From CBFHMJ01 sp965656875 (GTDB taxonomy: Bacteria > Pseudomonadota > Gammaproteobacteria > Enterobacterales > Alteromonadaceae): 64,000 nucleotides of DNA. Each line of letters starts with the position of its first letter. Positions within the stretch are counted from its first letter, which is position 1. The notes under the pieces are model-generated. The model had not been told where the DNA came from, ran no database searches, and saw nothing but the letters and a program-made list of their open reading frames with translations. The stretch spans positions 62,001-126,000 of the forward strand of contig CBFHMJ010000033.1 of the NCBI GenBank assembly GCA_965656875.1, given 5' to 3'. Of this stretch, positions 56,189 through 64,000 are shown piece by piece. The translations under genes were made by a program, and so were the position numbers.

Positions 56189-57280
56189 TTAAAATAATTC
56201 ACAGTCAGGCTTTGGTGGGTCCTCTTCGGATTGCTCCATTAAAGACAGTAGCTGATTAAGTCTCTGTTCAATGGCTTCGCCAGATTGAAGCTTATTGGCA
56301 GCTTTATTTTTGGCTGTATTAATCAGAGAAATTAGCCTGGATTCTGTAGAGGAGGATATCTCGTCATTGATATCCAGAGAATTAAAGAGTTGTTCAAGTT
56401 GGATTTCAAGATCGTCAACAACCGCAAAGATACTTCTTTTTATATCATCATTCTGATCACTGAATTGTTGCACAGTTCTCCTTAACGTTGACTCTACAAT
56501 GATTTTTCTAACGCACTGCTCGATTCCATCCATCATGTAAGCTAAATAATCTCTCATTGCGCCTGCTGCTTCTGTATCTTTTGGCATGTTTTTAACCAGT
56601 AAAGAAGCATGTTGCCAATTAAAAGCCGCTCTGTGATTTCCAAATTCCATAATTTTTTGGGCACCATTCAGAGACTCAAGCAGAGCTGAATCAATATTTT
56701 TCGTTATCTCATCATCGAAAAAACAGACCGGATCATTATCTCTGATTACTAAAGAGCACCTAAGCCCAAATAATTTGGTAAGTGTAAAAATTTCATTGGC
56801 CAGATGGGGCATGTTTCGACAGCGACAAGAGTTACGTAGAAAACTAATAATTTGTCCCAGATAAGATAAATCTGATAAGGCTTTTATCGCAATTTCATCG
56901 GCATCTTGATGTATCTGATGTTCAGTCGAGGCCAGTAATATATTAATTTTTTTTGTAAGTTCTTCAGGATCGGCAGGTTTACTAATAAAGTCGCTACCAC
57001 CAGCGTCATAAGCTTTTAACCGTTCATCAAGAGAGCTTAGACGAGATAAAAAAAGAATCGGCAATTTATTGTCCGATTGTCTAATGATGCTAGCGGTTTC
57101 ATAGCCATTCATGTCTGGCATTTGGATATCCATGACAATTAGTTCTGCTGAGAAATCAGTCAGTATTTCGAGTGCCTTTAATCCGGTTGCGGCTGTCTCG
57201 ATGGAATGCTGTTCGGATAGAGCCCCTGTTAAGTATTCCAGTACAAATTCATCATCATCGACAATTAGAATGTTAGCCAT
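56189..57280 (-). CDS. Response regulator with C-terminal helical domain of unknown type
   Basis: About 363 residues from MANILIVDDDEF, preceded by GGAG seven bases upstream; a start eight codons earlier is less likely. The N-terminal receiver (about 1-120) is intact: DDD acidic pocket, phospho-acceptor in LIVMDIQMPDMNG, and Lys in FISKPAD. The C-terminal 240 residues have no DNA-binding or enzymatic motif that I recognise. They include a CRCRNMP segment, a GAF-like stretch (FTLTKLFGLRCSLVIRDND) and long C-terminal helices. Its start overlaps the REC-EAL stop by 8 bp, so the pair is translationally coupled and probably in one phosphorelay. Confidence 0.85.
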   Translation of the reverse strand: MANILIVDDDEFVLEYLTGALSEQHSIETAATGLKALEILTDFSAELIVMDIQMPDMNGYETASIIRQSDNKLPILFLSRLSSLDERLKAYDAGGSDFISKPADPEELTKKINILLASTEHQIHQDADEIAIKALSDLSYLGQIISFLRNSCRCRNMPHLANEIFTLTKLFGLRCSLVIRDNDPVCFFDDEITKNIDSALLESLNGAQKIMEFGNHRAAFNWQHASLLVKNMPKDTEAAGAMRDYLAYMMDGIEQCVRKIIVESTLRRTVQQFSDQNDDIKRSIFAVVDDLEIQLEQLFNSLDINDEISSSTESRLISLINTAKNKAANKLQSGEAIEQRLNQLLSLMEQSEEDPPKPDCELF

Positions 57281-58514
57281 TGGAAACTCCGTTAGAATTA
57301 TCACTTAGATGAGGTAGTAATGGACATTCATTAAACCAGCGAGGTAAATCCAAAGGTAACATTGGCCTTGCAATAAAATAACCCTGAGCCAGGTCACAAT
57401 TCAAAGACGAGACAACGGCTAAATCGTTCGCCGTTTCAACGCCTTCCGCGACGACTTTCATGTTTAGTCTTCTGGCGAGTTCAACACTGGATACAAGGAT
57501 AGCACTGGACGCTTCATTGTTTTGGGTGTTGTGAACAAAGCTTCGATCAATTTTTAATTCAGTAAATGGAATCTTTTTTAGCTGTTCCAGGCTTGAATAT
57601 CCTGTTCCAAAATCATCGATACTTAACCCAAAGCCTTTTAATCTAAGTCGAAGCAATACATCCAGTGAAGCGACCAGATTTTGTATCAGTCTGCTTTCTG
57701 TTATCTCAAGAACTATATTTGAGCATGTTAAACCTGTCTCAGTGACTTGTTGTTCCAGGATTTCAGGCAAGTCGATGTTGCATAGAGAGTTGGCCGATAG
57801 ATTTATACTAAGCGTAATAGTTGTTTGCAAAGATTGTGTTAGCTGTGACAGGTCACGTAACGCCTGACTGAAAATACAGTGGGTCAATGAGTCAATAACG
57901 CCTGCCTTTTCAGCTAAAGGGATGAAATGTGCGGGACTCATTAGCCCCTTTTCTGGATGTTGCCATCTGGCCAAAACTTCAACAGCTTGAAAAGCATTGT
58001 CTGACAGACGTATCTGTGGCTGAAAATAAGGAATAATTTGATGATTTTGGATTGCAAGCTCTAATTCTTGAAGCGTGAATTTATTATGTGTGTGTTTATG
58101 CTTTAAAGTTATGGTTTGGATTGATTTACTTAATGCATCTTTTAGCACTTCTGATGAGACTGGTTTGCTAAGTGCCTCTGTCAGGTTAAGCTGATGCGCC
58201 ATTGCCAGATTTTTTGCTGTATCCAGAATACGATGATCTTCAGCACTAAGTAATATTACTGATCCTTTAAACTGGCTTTCAGCCAGATTCCTCAAGACTT
58301 CAATTCCATCCATGTCAGGCATATTTAGATCAATAATAATGACATCATATTCCTGCCCTTCGTTAACTTGCTTGATTGCATCACTACCGGATAAGCAATT
58401 CTCGAAATATTGAATGTTGAGTGATTGCAGCGTGAGACTTATAAATTCCTGAGTAAAGGGGTCGTCATCAATCACCAGAATTTTTAAAGATTCAATATTT
58501 AAAGCTACTGTCAC
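57273..58514 (-). CDS. REC-EAL cyclic-di-GMP phosphodiesterase response regulator
   Basis: About 413 residues. I prefer the GTG start at 58514 because AGGAG lies seven bases upstream of it; the ATG at 58541 has no good site. The receiver domain (about 10-130) has VIDDDPF, the acceptor in IIIDLNMPDMDG and Lys in LSKPVS. The EAL domain (about 150-400) has EVLARW in place of EAL, ITESRL, DDFGTGYSS, LKIDRSFV, AEGVE and QGYFIARPM, so the metal and catalytic residues look complete and phosphodiesterase activity is expected. It is encoded divergently from the binding-protein/kinase operon with a 177-bp gap; that hybrid kinase may feed phosphate to it. Confidence 0.92.
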   Translation of the reverse strand: MTVALNIESLKILVIDDDPFTQEFISLTLQSLNIQYFENCLSGSDAIKQVNEGQEYDVIIIDLNMPDMDGIEVLRNLAESQFKGSVILLSAEDHRILDTAKNLAMAHQLNLTEALSKPVSSEVLKDALSKSIQTITLKHKHTHNKFTLQELELAIQNHQIIPYFQPQIRLSDNAFQAVEVLARWQHPEKGLMSPAHFIPLAEKAGVIDSLTHCIFSQALRDLSQLTQSLQTTITLSINLSANSLCNIDLPEILEQQVTETGLTCSNIVLEITESRLIQNLVASLDVLLRLRLKGFGLSIDDFGTGYSSLEQLKKIPFTELKIDRSFVHNTQNNEASSAILVSSVELARRLNMKVVAEGVETANDLAVVSSLNCDLAQGYFIARPMLPLDLPRWFNECPLLPHLSDNSNGVSNG

Positions 58515-58691
58515 GTCAGAACTCCTCTTGTGCAATACCATTTACAAATCACGCAGCAGAGTCATGTACCCAGCCTGATATAGATTACCTCTTAGAGTAA
58601 AAGCTAGAACACTAATTAGGCAGTTGCCAATAAAGCAAACTATATTTCCGATAACGGGGTTTAACCCTAATTCAGGAGACATAGAAATAAC

Positions 58692-59678
58692 ATGATCAAA
58701 TTTCTGAAAAGCTTGCTAATAGAATCTAAGATGGTGAGCTTGAAAATTACAGTTTTTATGAGTTTGCTCCTACTGACCGGATGTGTGGAGCATGAAGAAA
58801 GTCAGTTAAGAGTAGGAACTAATGTATGGCCAGGCTATGAAACGTTATATCTTGCCAGAGAACAGGGCTATCTCCCTGAAAACATAAAGCTTATTGAATT
58901 GTTGTCGGCAACGGACACGATGGAAGCATTCCTGAATAATCGGATTGAGGTGGCGGCATTAACACTTGATGAAGCTATCTCTCTGGAAGGTGATGGTGTA
59001 GATATTGCAATTTTTCTTGTGATGGACATTTCGAACGGATCTGACACGCTAATTGTTCGTGAGGGCATCAAAAATCTTCAGGATCTGAAAGGAAAACGTA
59101 TTTTATATGAAAAAACAGCGCTGGGTGCGTTGATGATGCATGAGATTCTAATGGAGGCAGACTTGATGTTGGCTGACATTTACCCGGTACATGCACACGT
59201 TAATCATCATTATAAAACCTTTTTGAAAGGCGATGTTGATGCCGTAATCACGTTTGAACCAGTTACTACTCAACTGATTTCAAAAGGATATTCAGTGATA
59301 TTCGATAGTTCTCACATACCTGGAAAAATAGTCGATGTTTTAGTCATAAGAAAATCACAAATTAATGAGTATCGTGACTCTATTCAGACTTTAGTTAATG
59401 GACATTTTAAAACGTTAGAAATTCTTAAGAATAAGCCTGATATAGCTTTAACCACAATGTCTCACCGTATGAATATAAAGCCTGATGAGCTCAGACATGC
59501 ACTAAACGGGCTCAAGTTTCCTGGCCGGGCGCTCAACCATTCATTGTTGTCAATTTCAGGAAGCAATAAAGGACTATCAGAAACGGCGGAATTTTTAAAT
59601 CAGGTGCTCTACGAAACCAATATTCTTGAGCGGAAAGTAACCGTCATTGATAACTTTGATGCATCATTTGTGAAATGA
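58692..59678 (+). CDS. NMT1/SsuA-like substrate-binding lipoprotein
   Basis: 328 residues. The signal region is long: two upstream starts are possible (58692, and ATG at 58731, then KITVFMSLLLLTGC), with lipobox LLTGC. The mature part matches periplasmic binding proteins of the NMT1/THI5-like (SsuA/TauA) group: RVGTNVWPGYETLYLAREQGYL, LNNRIEVAALTLDEAI, LKGKRILYEK, GDVDAVITFEP. No permease or ATPase gene accompanies it. Its stop overlaps the start of a hybrid histidine kinase by four bases (ATGA). I infer it is a ligand sensor for that kinase rather than an importer component. Confidence 0.87.
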   Translation: MIKFLKSLLIESKMVSLKITVFMSLLLLTGCVEHEESQLRVGTNVWPGYETLYLAREQGYLPENIKLIELLSATDTMEAFLNNRIEVAALTLDEAISLEGDGVDIAIFLVMDISNGSDTLIVREGIKNLQDLKGKRILYEKTALGALMMHEILMEADLMLADIYPVHAHVNHHYKTFLKGDVDAVITFEPVTTQLISKGYSVIFDSSHIPGKIVDVLVIRKSQINEYRDSIQTLVNGHFKTLEILKNKPDIALTTMSHRMNIKPDELRHALNGLKFPGRALNHSLLSISGSNKGLSETAEFLNQVLYETNILERKVTVIDNFDASFVK

Positions 59679-62600
59679 ACTGGCTGATTTCTAAGGTTAA
59701 TACCATAACGGTATGGATATCATTGGGTATCGTTATGACGTTACTTATTTCAATGGCGACAAGCGCAAGGATGATTCAGGTAAGCAGTAAACATGTGATT
59801 GAAGAAAGCAATTTATCCCAGATTAGTTATCTGTTGCTGTCTTTAAAATCACGAGTTGAACTGGACATCATCAGGGATGATATCGAACGAACGCATCACG
59901 ATATATCTGTCATGGGTACAATACCCGAAGTCCTTGCTGTAGCGGTGAGTGATGAAAGTGGACGAATAATCGTTGCCAATCGTCAACGTTTTACAAAAAA
60001 ACCTATCAGTGCATTAAGTCAATTGACGACGACACAAGAGCGGGCTCAAGCCAGAAGGCTAAAAACTATTCAATTTTACGAGTCGCCAGATAGAAAAACG
60101 ATGGAGGCGATTTTGAGTTTTGCGATGCCTTCTCCAAATGAGCTCAGGTCAACTCGACGAGGATTAGTATTTATACGTTACGATTTAAGTCTTGCTGAAC
60201 GAAAGTTGGAAAAATATATGAACCAGGAAATGACCTGGCTGTGGTCAGGTGGTTTCTTTCTACTGTTTATCATCATTGTTTTTATAAAAAAATATCTACT
60301 TAGTCCGGTGAGTAGCCTTGTAAAACAAGCGTCGGCGTTGACACAGGGTGATTATACGAGGCAGCTGGTTGCAAAAGGTTGTATTGAATTTGTAGTGCTT
60401 GCCGAAGCATTTGATCTGATGCGAAAGACATTATTGTCAAAAATCACTGAACTTGAGCAGATTGCTGAAGTACTGGAGTTTCGAGTCAACATGCGAACTT
60501 CAGAACTACAGAATGCGAATGTTGCGTACAAACAAGCACAAAACATGGCTAAATTAGGTCTTTGGGAAATAAACCTGGAAACACTGAAATGTAACTTCTC
60601 ACCAGAAGCGTGTGAGATCATGGGCATTCTAAAAGAAAAAATTCAGCGACCCGAACAACTTTTTGCTCATGTGGAGAATAATTCAATTTCTGACCGGGAG
60701 TTAATCCAAATTATTCTTGACAAGAATGTACCAATAACCAGTTTGAATTTGCAGGTGAGTTTGGCTGGTCACCGACGATATATACGGCTAATGGCTGAAA
60801 AAATTTCTTCGCCAGGCGTTAACGAATTAAAGGTGATTGGAATCGTTCAGGATGTTACTGAGCAAAAAAAGAAAGAACAGAGTTTGTTTGAAAATCAAGC
60901 AAGAATGCAAGCCATCATTGATACAGCGGCTGATGCTATTATCGTAATTGATACCGCTGGGATCATTGAAGAATTTAGTCCGGCGGCTGAACTTATTTTT
61001 GGCTATAGCAAAGAAGACGTTTTAGGTAAAAATGTGAAGATGCTGATGCCAGATCCTGACCATTCTCAGCATGATCAATATTTGACAAATTACTATCGGA
61101 CCGGCATTCAAAAGGTAGTAAATAATAAACGAGAAGTAACTGCACGCCGAAAGGATGGTACGACATTTCCAATTGATTTAGCAGTTGTTGAAACTCGTAT
61201 CGGTACAGCTGTGCATTTTACAGCCTTGATCAGAGATATTACCTACCGAAAAGAGTCTGAAATGAAATTGGTAAATGCCATGGAAGAAGCACAAAGTGCA
61301 ACAAGGGCAAAGTCTGCGTTTTTAGCCAATATGTCACATGAAATAAGAACACCAATGAATGCAATAATTGGCTTATCTCATCTTGCATTGACTGATATTA
61401 ATCCCCAAAAAATAAAGGACTATTTGTCTAAAATTAATCGTTCAGCAAAAAGTTTGCTTTGTATTATTAATGATGTATTGGATCTGTCAAAAATTGAGGC
61501 GGGAAAACTTGAACTTGAAAACACAAAGTTTCGACTTGAAGATGTGATTGAATACGTGCAGGCAATTTCTCAAATAAAAGCAGAAGAAAAAAGATTAAAT
61601 CTCTCTTTCGATGTCGCATCTGACGTGCCCACTGCGCTGATCGGTGATTCGTTAAAGATTGCGCAAATATTACTGAATCTCATTAATAATGCCATAAAAT
61701 TCACGCCGGAATATGGCAAAGTTACCGCCTTGATTTCTACAACAGCAACAACTATTGAAACTTCGGAACTGTTATTTTCTATCTCTGACAATGGTATTGG
61801 CATTCCTGATGTCAGGCAGGGAAGACTATTTCATGCTTTTTCCCAGGCTGATGCATCTACAACACGAAAGTTTGGAGGTACAGGACTGGGATTGGTGATA
61901 TGCAAAAATATGGTACAAATTATGGGCGGAGAAATTGGATTCAATAGTACTGAAGGTCAGGGTTCAACATTCTTTTTCACATTAACATTGGATCGACAAC
62001 AGGGAAAACCATCGCCAAGGATGAGTGTTAATCTGATTGATGACACAAAAATAATCGAAAGTATAAAACAAATTAATAATCTTAGAGTTTTATTAGTTGA
62101 AGATAATGATTTTAATCAGGAAATTGTTGAGGAATTACTCGAACGAGCTGGAATTAATGTTGTTGTTGCGAGTAATGGACAGGAAGCGTTGGCTCTTTTA
62201 GAGCAAGAATGTTTTGATTTGGTGCTGATGGATTGTCAGATGCCAGTTATGGATGGCTATGAGGCAACAGAAGCTATTCGCAGTATCCCCGCATTGAAAG
62301 ACCTGCCAGTAATTGCTTTAACAGCAAATGTGATGAAAGCGGATGTCGATTTAATTAGAAAGTGTGGTATGAACGATTATTTGGCAAAACCTCTTGATAT
62401 CGATTTACTGTACAACAAAATTCATCATTGGTTGAAAGATAAAACTATTCGCAGAGACGTTAGCAGGCAACTACCGGAGCAACCTGATATAAAGTTACAT
62501 TTTTCTAATATAAACGAAATCAATATTGATGTTGCTTTAAAGCATGTCAGGCACGACATAAGCATCCTTAAACGTATGTACGGTAAGTTTAAGGAAAGCC

Positions 62601-62842
62601 AGAATGAGTTTGGCAATAATGTTCGTGTATTGATAAGTCAGGTGAAAATGACTGAAGCAGCCAGGGAAGCACATACATTGAAAGGACAAGCGGGCTATCT
62701 GGGTTTAACGGGAGTTGTCGCATCATCCGGCCATCTTGAGTTGTGTATCAAAGAGGCCCGGAATGATGTTGAAGATGCCGTGCAGCAGGTAGAGTTGCAA
62801 CTGGAACGAGTATTTTCTACGTTCGATTCGTACTTCAATTAG
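59675..62842 (+). CDS. Hybrid sensor histidine kinase (TM-HAMP-PAS-PAS-HisKA-HATPase-REC-HPt)
   Basis: 1055 residues. Membrane helices lie near 12-32 and 183-205 and bracket a periplasmic sensor of about 150 residues. HAMP is at about 206-260, then two PAS domains follow (about 285-395 and 405-525; the second with FSPAAELIFGYSKEDVLG). HisKA has the phospho-acceptor His 555 in NMSHEIRTPMNAI. The ATPase domain has an N box (NLINNAIKF), G1 (DNGIGIP) and G2 (GGTGLGL). A receiver has Asp 853 (LVLMDCQMPVMDG), and a C-terminal HPt has His 1000 (AHTLKGQ). All phosphorelay residues are present. The output is probably the REC or REC-EAL proteins encoded divergently, since no DNA-binding regulator is adjacent. 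Confidence 0.94.
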   Translation: MNWLISKVNTITVWISLGIVMTLLISMATSARMIQVSSKHVIEESNLSQISYLLLSLKSRVELDIIRDDIERTHHDISVMGTIPEVLAVAVSDESGRIIVANRQRFTKKPISALSQLTTTQERAQARRLKTIQFYESPDRKTMEAILSFAMPSPNELRSTRRGLVFIRYDLSLAERKLEKYMNQEMTWLWSGGFFLLFIIIVFIKKYLLSPVSSLVKQASALTQGDYTRQLVAKGCIEFVVLAEAFDLMRKTLLSKITELEQIAEVLEFRVNMRTSELQNANVAYKQAQNMAKLGLWEINLETLKCNFSPEACEIMGILKEKIQRPEQLFAHVENNSISDRELIQIILDKNVPITSLNLQVSLAGHRRYIRLMAEKISSPGVNELKVIGIVQDVTEQKKKEQSLFENQARMQAIIDTAADAIIVIDTAGIIEEFSPAAELIFGYSKEDVLGKNVKMLMPDPDHSQHDQYLTNYYRTGIQKVVNNKREVTARRKDGTTFPIDLAVVETRIGTAVHFTALIRDITYRKESEMKLVNAMEEAQSATRAKSAFLANMSHEIRTPMNAIIGLSHLALTDINPQKIKDYLSKINRSAKSLLCIINDVLDLSKIEAGKLELENTKFRLEDVIEYVQAISQIKAEEKRLNLSFDVASDVPTALIGDSLKIAQILLNLINNAIKFTPEYGKVTALISTTATTIETSELLFSISDNGIGIPDVRQGRLFHAFSQADASTTRKFGGTGLGLVICKNMVQIMGGEIGFNSTEGQGSTFFFTLTLDRQQGKPSPRMSVNLIDDTKIIESIKQINNLRVLLVEDNDFNQEIVEELLERAGINVVVASNGQEALALLEQECFDLVLMDCQMPVMDGYEATEAIRSIPALKDLPVIALTANVMKADVDLIRKCGMNDYLAKPLDIDLLYNKIHHWLKDKTIRRDVSRQLPEQPDIKLHFSNINEINIDVALKHVRHDISILKRMYGKFKESQNEFGNNVRVLISQVKMTEAAREAHTLKGQAGYLGLTGVVASSGHLELCIKEARNDVEDAVQQVELQLERVFSTFDSYFN

Positions 62843-62903
62843 CGGGTATTGAACGATGCAGCCTGAAGTTCATTTTAAACCAGCACTAGCTCAGCCATTA
62901 GTA

Positions 62904-62934
62904 GACAGTTACCGATTGAAGATGGGTAACTGTC
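62904..62934. terminator. Hairpin between convergent kinase and dipeptidase genes
   Basis: A perfect 10-bp stem (GACAGTTACC / GGTAACTGTC) with an 11-base loop lies in the 127-bp gap between two converging genes, a place where a shared terminator is expected. T-runs are absent on both sides, so the call rests on stem quality and position. Confidence 0.45.
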
Positions 62935-62969
62935 AGTTGATGTCGAACAGATTGCAACTGATTCTATAC

Positions 62970-64000
62970 CTACCAAACCGCTTTAAATAAGCGCAACCAG
63001 TTATCACCGATCACCTGTTCGATTTCCCTGGCGTTATAACCTCGTTTATCCATACCTTCTGCGATCATCGCCATACGACGTTCTGAATTCAGGGCTGGAA
63101 TAAACGGTGGGCGATTTGGTGTTTCGCCCGGTGCAGAAATGCCGGCGGCAATTCGTCGTTTTACCTCTTTTCTGATCATCTCACGATATTCCGGTCCATC
63201 CGCGACTGGTTGAATGCCTTGATCACTGCCAATTGCAACGTGGTCGGCACCGACCAGATTGATCGCATAATCAAGATGACGATAGAAAGCCTCAGCGGTC
63301 AGCTCTCCGTCGCCGCCTTCCAGAAATGGCATCAGGTAGATGCCAATTACACCGCCTTTATCCGCTACGGCTTTCAGCTCTGCGTCATCATTGTTGCGTG
63401 GATGACGGTAAATACTGTTGCAGCCTGTGTGCGAGATGGTCAAAGGACGGGCTGCATGTTTGATGGCATCGGATACCGTTTGTTGACCGGAATGGGATAA
63501 ATCGACCAGGACATTACTGGCCTCCATCTGCTGAATTGCTTCACGACCGAGTTCAGAAAGTCCTGGATTTTCTGCCACCAGACCACCTGCACCAAACTGA
63601 GAAGGACCGTTGTAACTGAGTTGCATGATCCGAACACCCATACGAGCGAAGGCGTTAATTAACGAGAGATCATTGCCGAACATTTCAGTTGATTGAAATC
63701 CCATGATGATCCCAATCTGATTTGTCGCTTTAGCACGATGGAGATCAGCCGCTGTTTTAATTAATCGAAAATCGTTTGGGTATTTACGGATGACAGCCAG
63801 GGTATCGTCTATTTTGGCAACAGTTTGTTGATAGTCGTCTCCCGGGTACGGGATTGTCGCATTAACGGCAGTGATGCCAGAACGTTTGAATGTTGCCAGT
63901 AGCGCAGGGTCAATTGCATCAACACCACGGTCGAACGCCGCACTCAGACCGTCTATCACGATACTGTTTTGGTAATCTGCGTTTCCTTGCCAGCGGCGAG
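62970..64000 (-). CDS. M19 (renal dipeptidase) family hydrolase, 5' end outside window
   Basis: The reading frame stays open to the right edge, so the true start is not in view; a GTG at 63959 is only an internal start candidate. The visible 343 residues cover most of an M19 metallodipeptidase: a FGND segment after an IIMGFQSTE stretch with the bridging Glu, VDLSHSG, TISHTGCNSIYRHPRN and AIGSDQG, corresponding to the His, His and Asp metal ligands and substrate residues of the family. The N-terminal HxD ligand pair, normally in a DGHND-like motif, reads DGLSAAFD here, so that metal site differs. It is probably a dipeptidase or a related amidohydrolase acting in the periplasm. It is not obviously linked to the cluster. 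Confidence 0.85.
   Translation of the reverse strand, partial: RRWQGNADYQNSIVIDGLSAAFDRGVDAIDPALLATFKRSGITAVNATIPYPGDDYQQTVAKIDDTLAVIRKYPNDFRLIKTAADLHRAKATNQIGIIMGFQSTEMFGNDLSLINAFARMGVRIMQLSYNGPSQFGAGGLVAENPGLSELGREAIQQMEASNVLVDLSHSGQQTVSDAIKHAARPLTISHTGCNSIYRHPRNNDDAELKAVADKGGVIGIYLMPFLEGGDGELTAEAFYRHLDYAINLVGADHVAIGSDQGIQPVADGPEYREMIRKEVKRRIAAGISAPGETPNRPPFIPALNSERRMAMIAEGMDKRGYNAREIEQVIGDNWLRLFKAVW

Noticed and set aside
1..64000. CRISPR arrays, tRNAs, insertion sequences and phage or integrase genes
   Set aside because: None seen on reading both strands; repeated motifs within the cluster are homologous domains (KS, A, ACP), not mobile repeats.

Overview
The window looks like Gram-negative, probably gammaproteobacterial, DNA. 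It encodes an outer-membrane beta-barrel, a LolA-like periplasmic protein, lipoproteins with lipoboxes, and PilZ and EAL cyclic-di-GMP proteins. Coding GC looks moderate, and the 49.7-50.6 kb intergenic region and the 56-62 kb signalling genes look AT-richer; I did not compute either. The species cannot be named from the sequence.

About 50 kb (from 49677 down to the left edge) is one unidirectional minus-strand block that reads as a hybrid polyketide/non-ribosomal-peptide biosynthetic gene cluster. In transcription order it has: (1) a four-gene cassette for an unusual ACP-bound extender unit, hydroxymalonyl- or methoxymalonyl-ACP (3-hydroxyacyl dehydrogenase, FkbH-like HAD protein, free ACP, acyl dehydrogenase); (2) a 3575-residue initiating megasynthase, acyl-AMP ligase-ACP-KS-AT-ACP-aminotransferase-C-A-PCP plus a partial C domain, resembling MycA/ItuA-type beta-amino fatty acid starters; (3) a free-standing acyltransferase serving AT-less modules; (4) two KS-DH-KR-ACP proteins; (5) KS-ACP-C-A-PCP-E; (6) C-A-PCP with a valine-like pocket; (7) a terminal KS-AT-methyltransferase-ACP-C-like protein; (8) a five-gene export module (two FtsX/MacB-type permeases, an ATPase, a LolA-like protein and an outer-membrane barrel); (9) a type II thioesterase; (10) a SAM methyltransferase cut by the window edge.

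If colinear, the line would load a fatty acid, make a beta-amino acyl chain, add a glycine-like residue, extend it with about three malonate units (two reduced and dehydrated), add one D-configured residue of unknown identity and then valine. It would finish with a malonate-type unit bearing a likely O-methyl group and release through a C-like domain. Valine, an unreduced O-methylated ketide and no thioesterase domain together suggest a 4-methoxypyrrolinone terminus. That is inference, not observation.

The cluster is separated from the next genes by an AT-rich divergent region of about 970 bp with several dyad symmetries. From 50.6 to 62.8 kb lie signalling and housekeeping genes: a receiver-TPR protein whose phospho-acceptor is Glu, a PilZ protein, a short-chain dehydrogenase, two tandem lipoproteins, a receiver/REC-EAL pair, and a substrate-binding lipoprotein overlapping a hybrid histidine kinase. 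The right edge cuts an M19 (renal dipeptidase) family gene. No tRNA, rRNA, CRISPR array, insertion sequence or integrase was seen.
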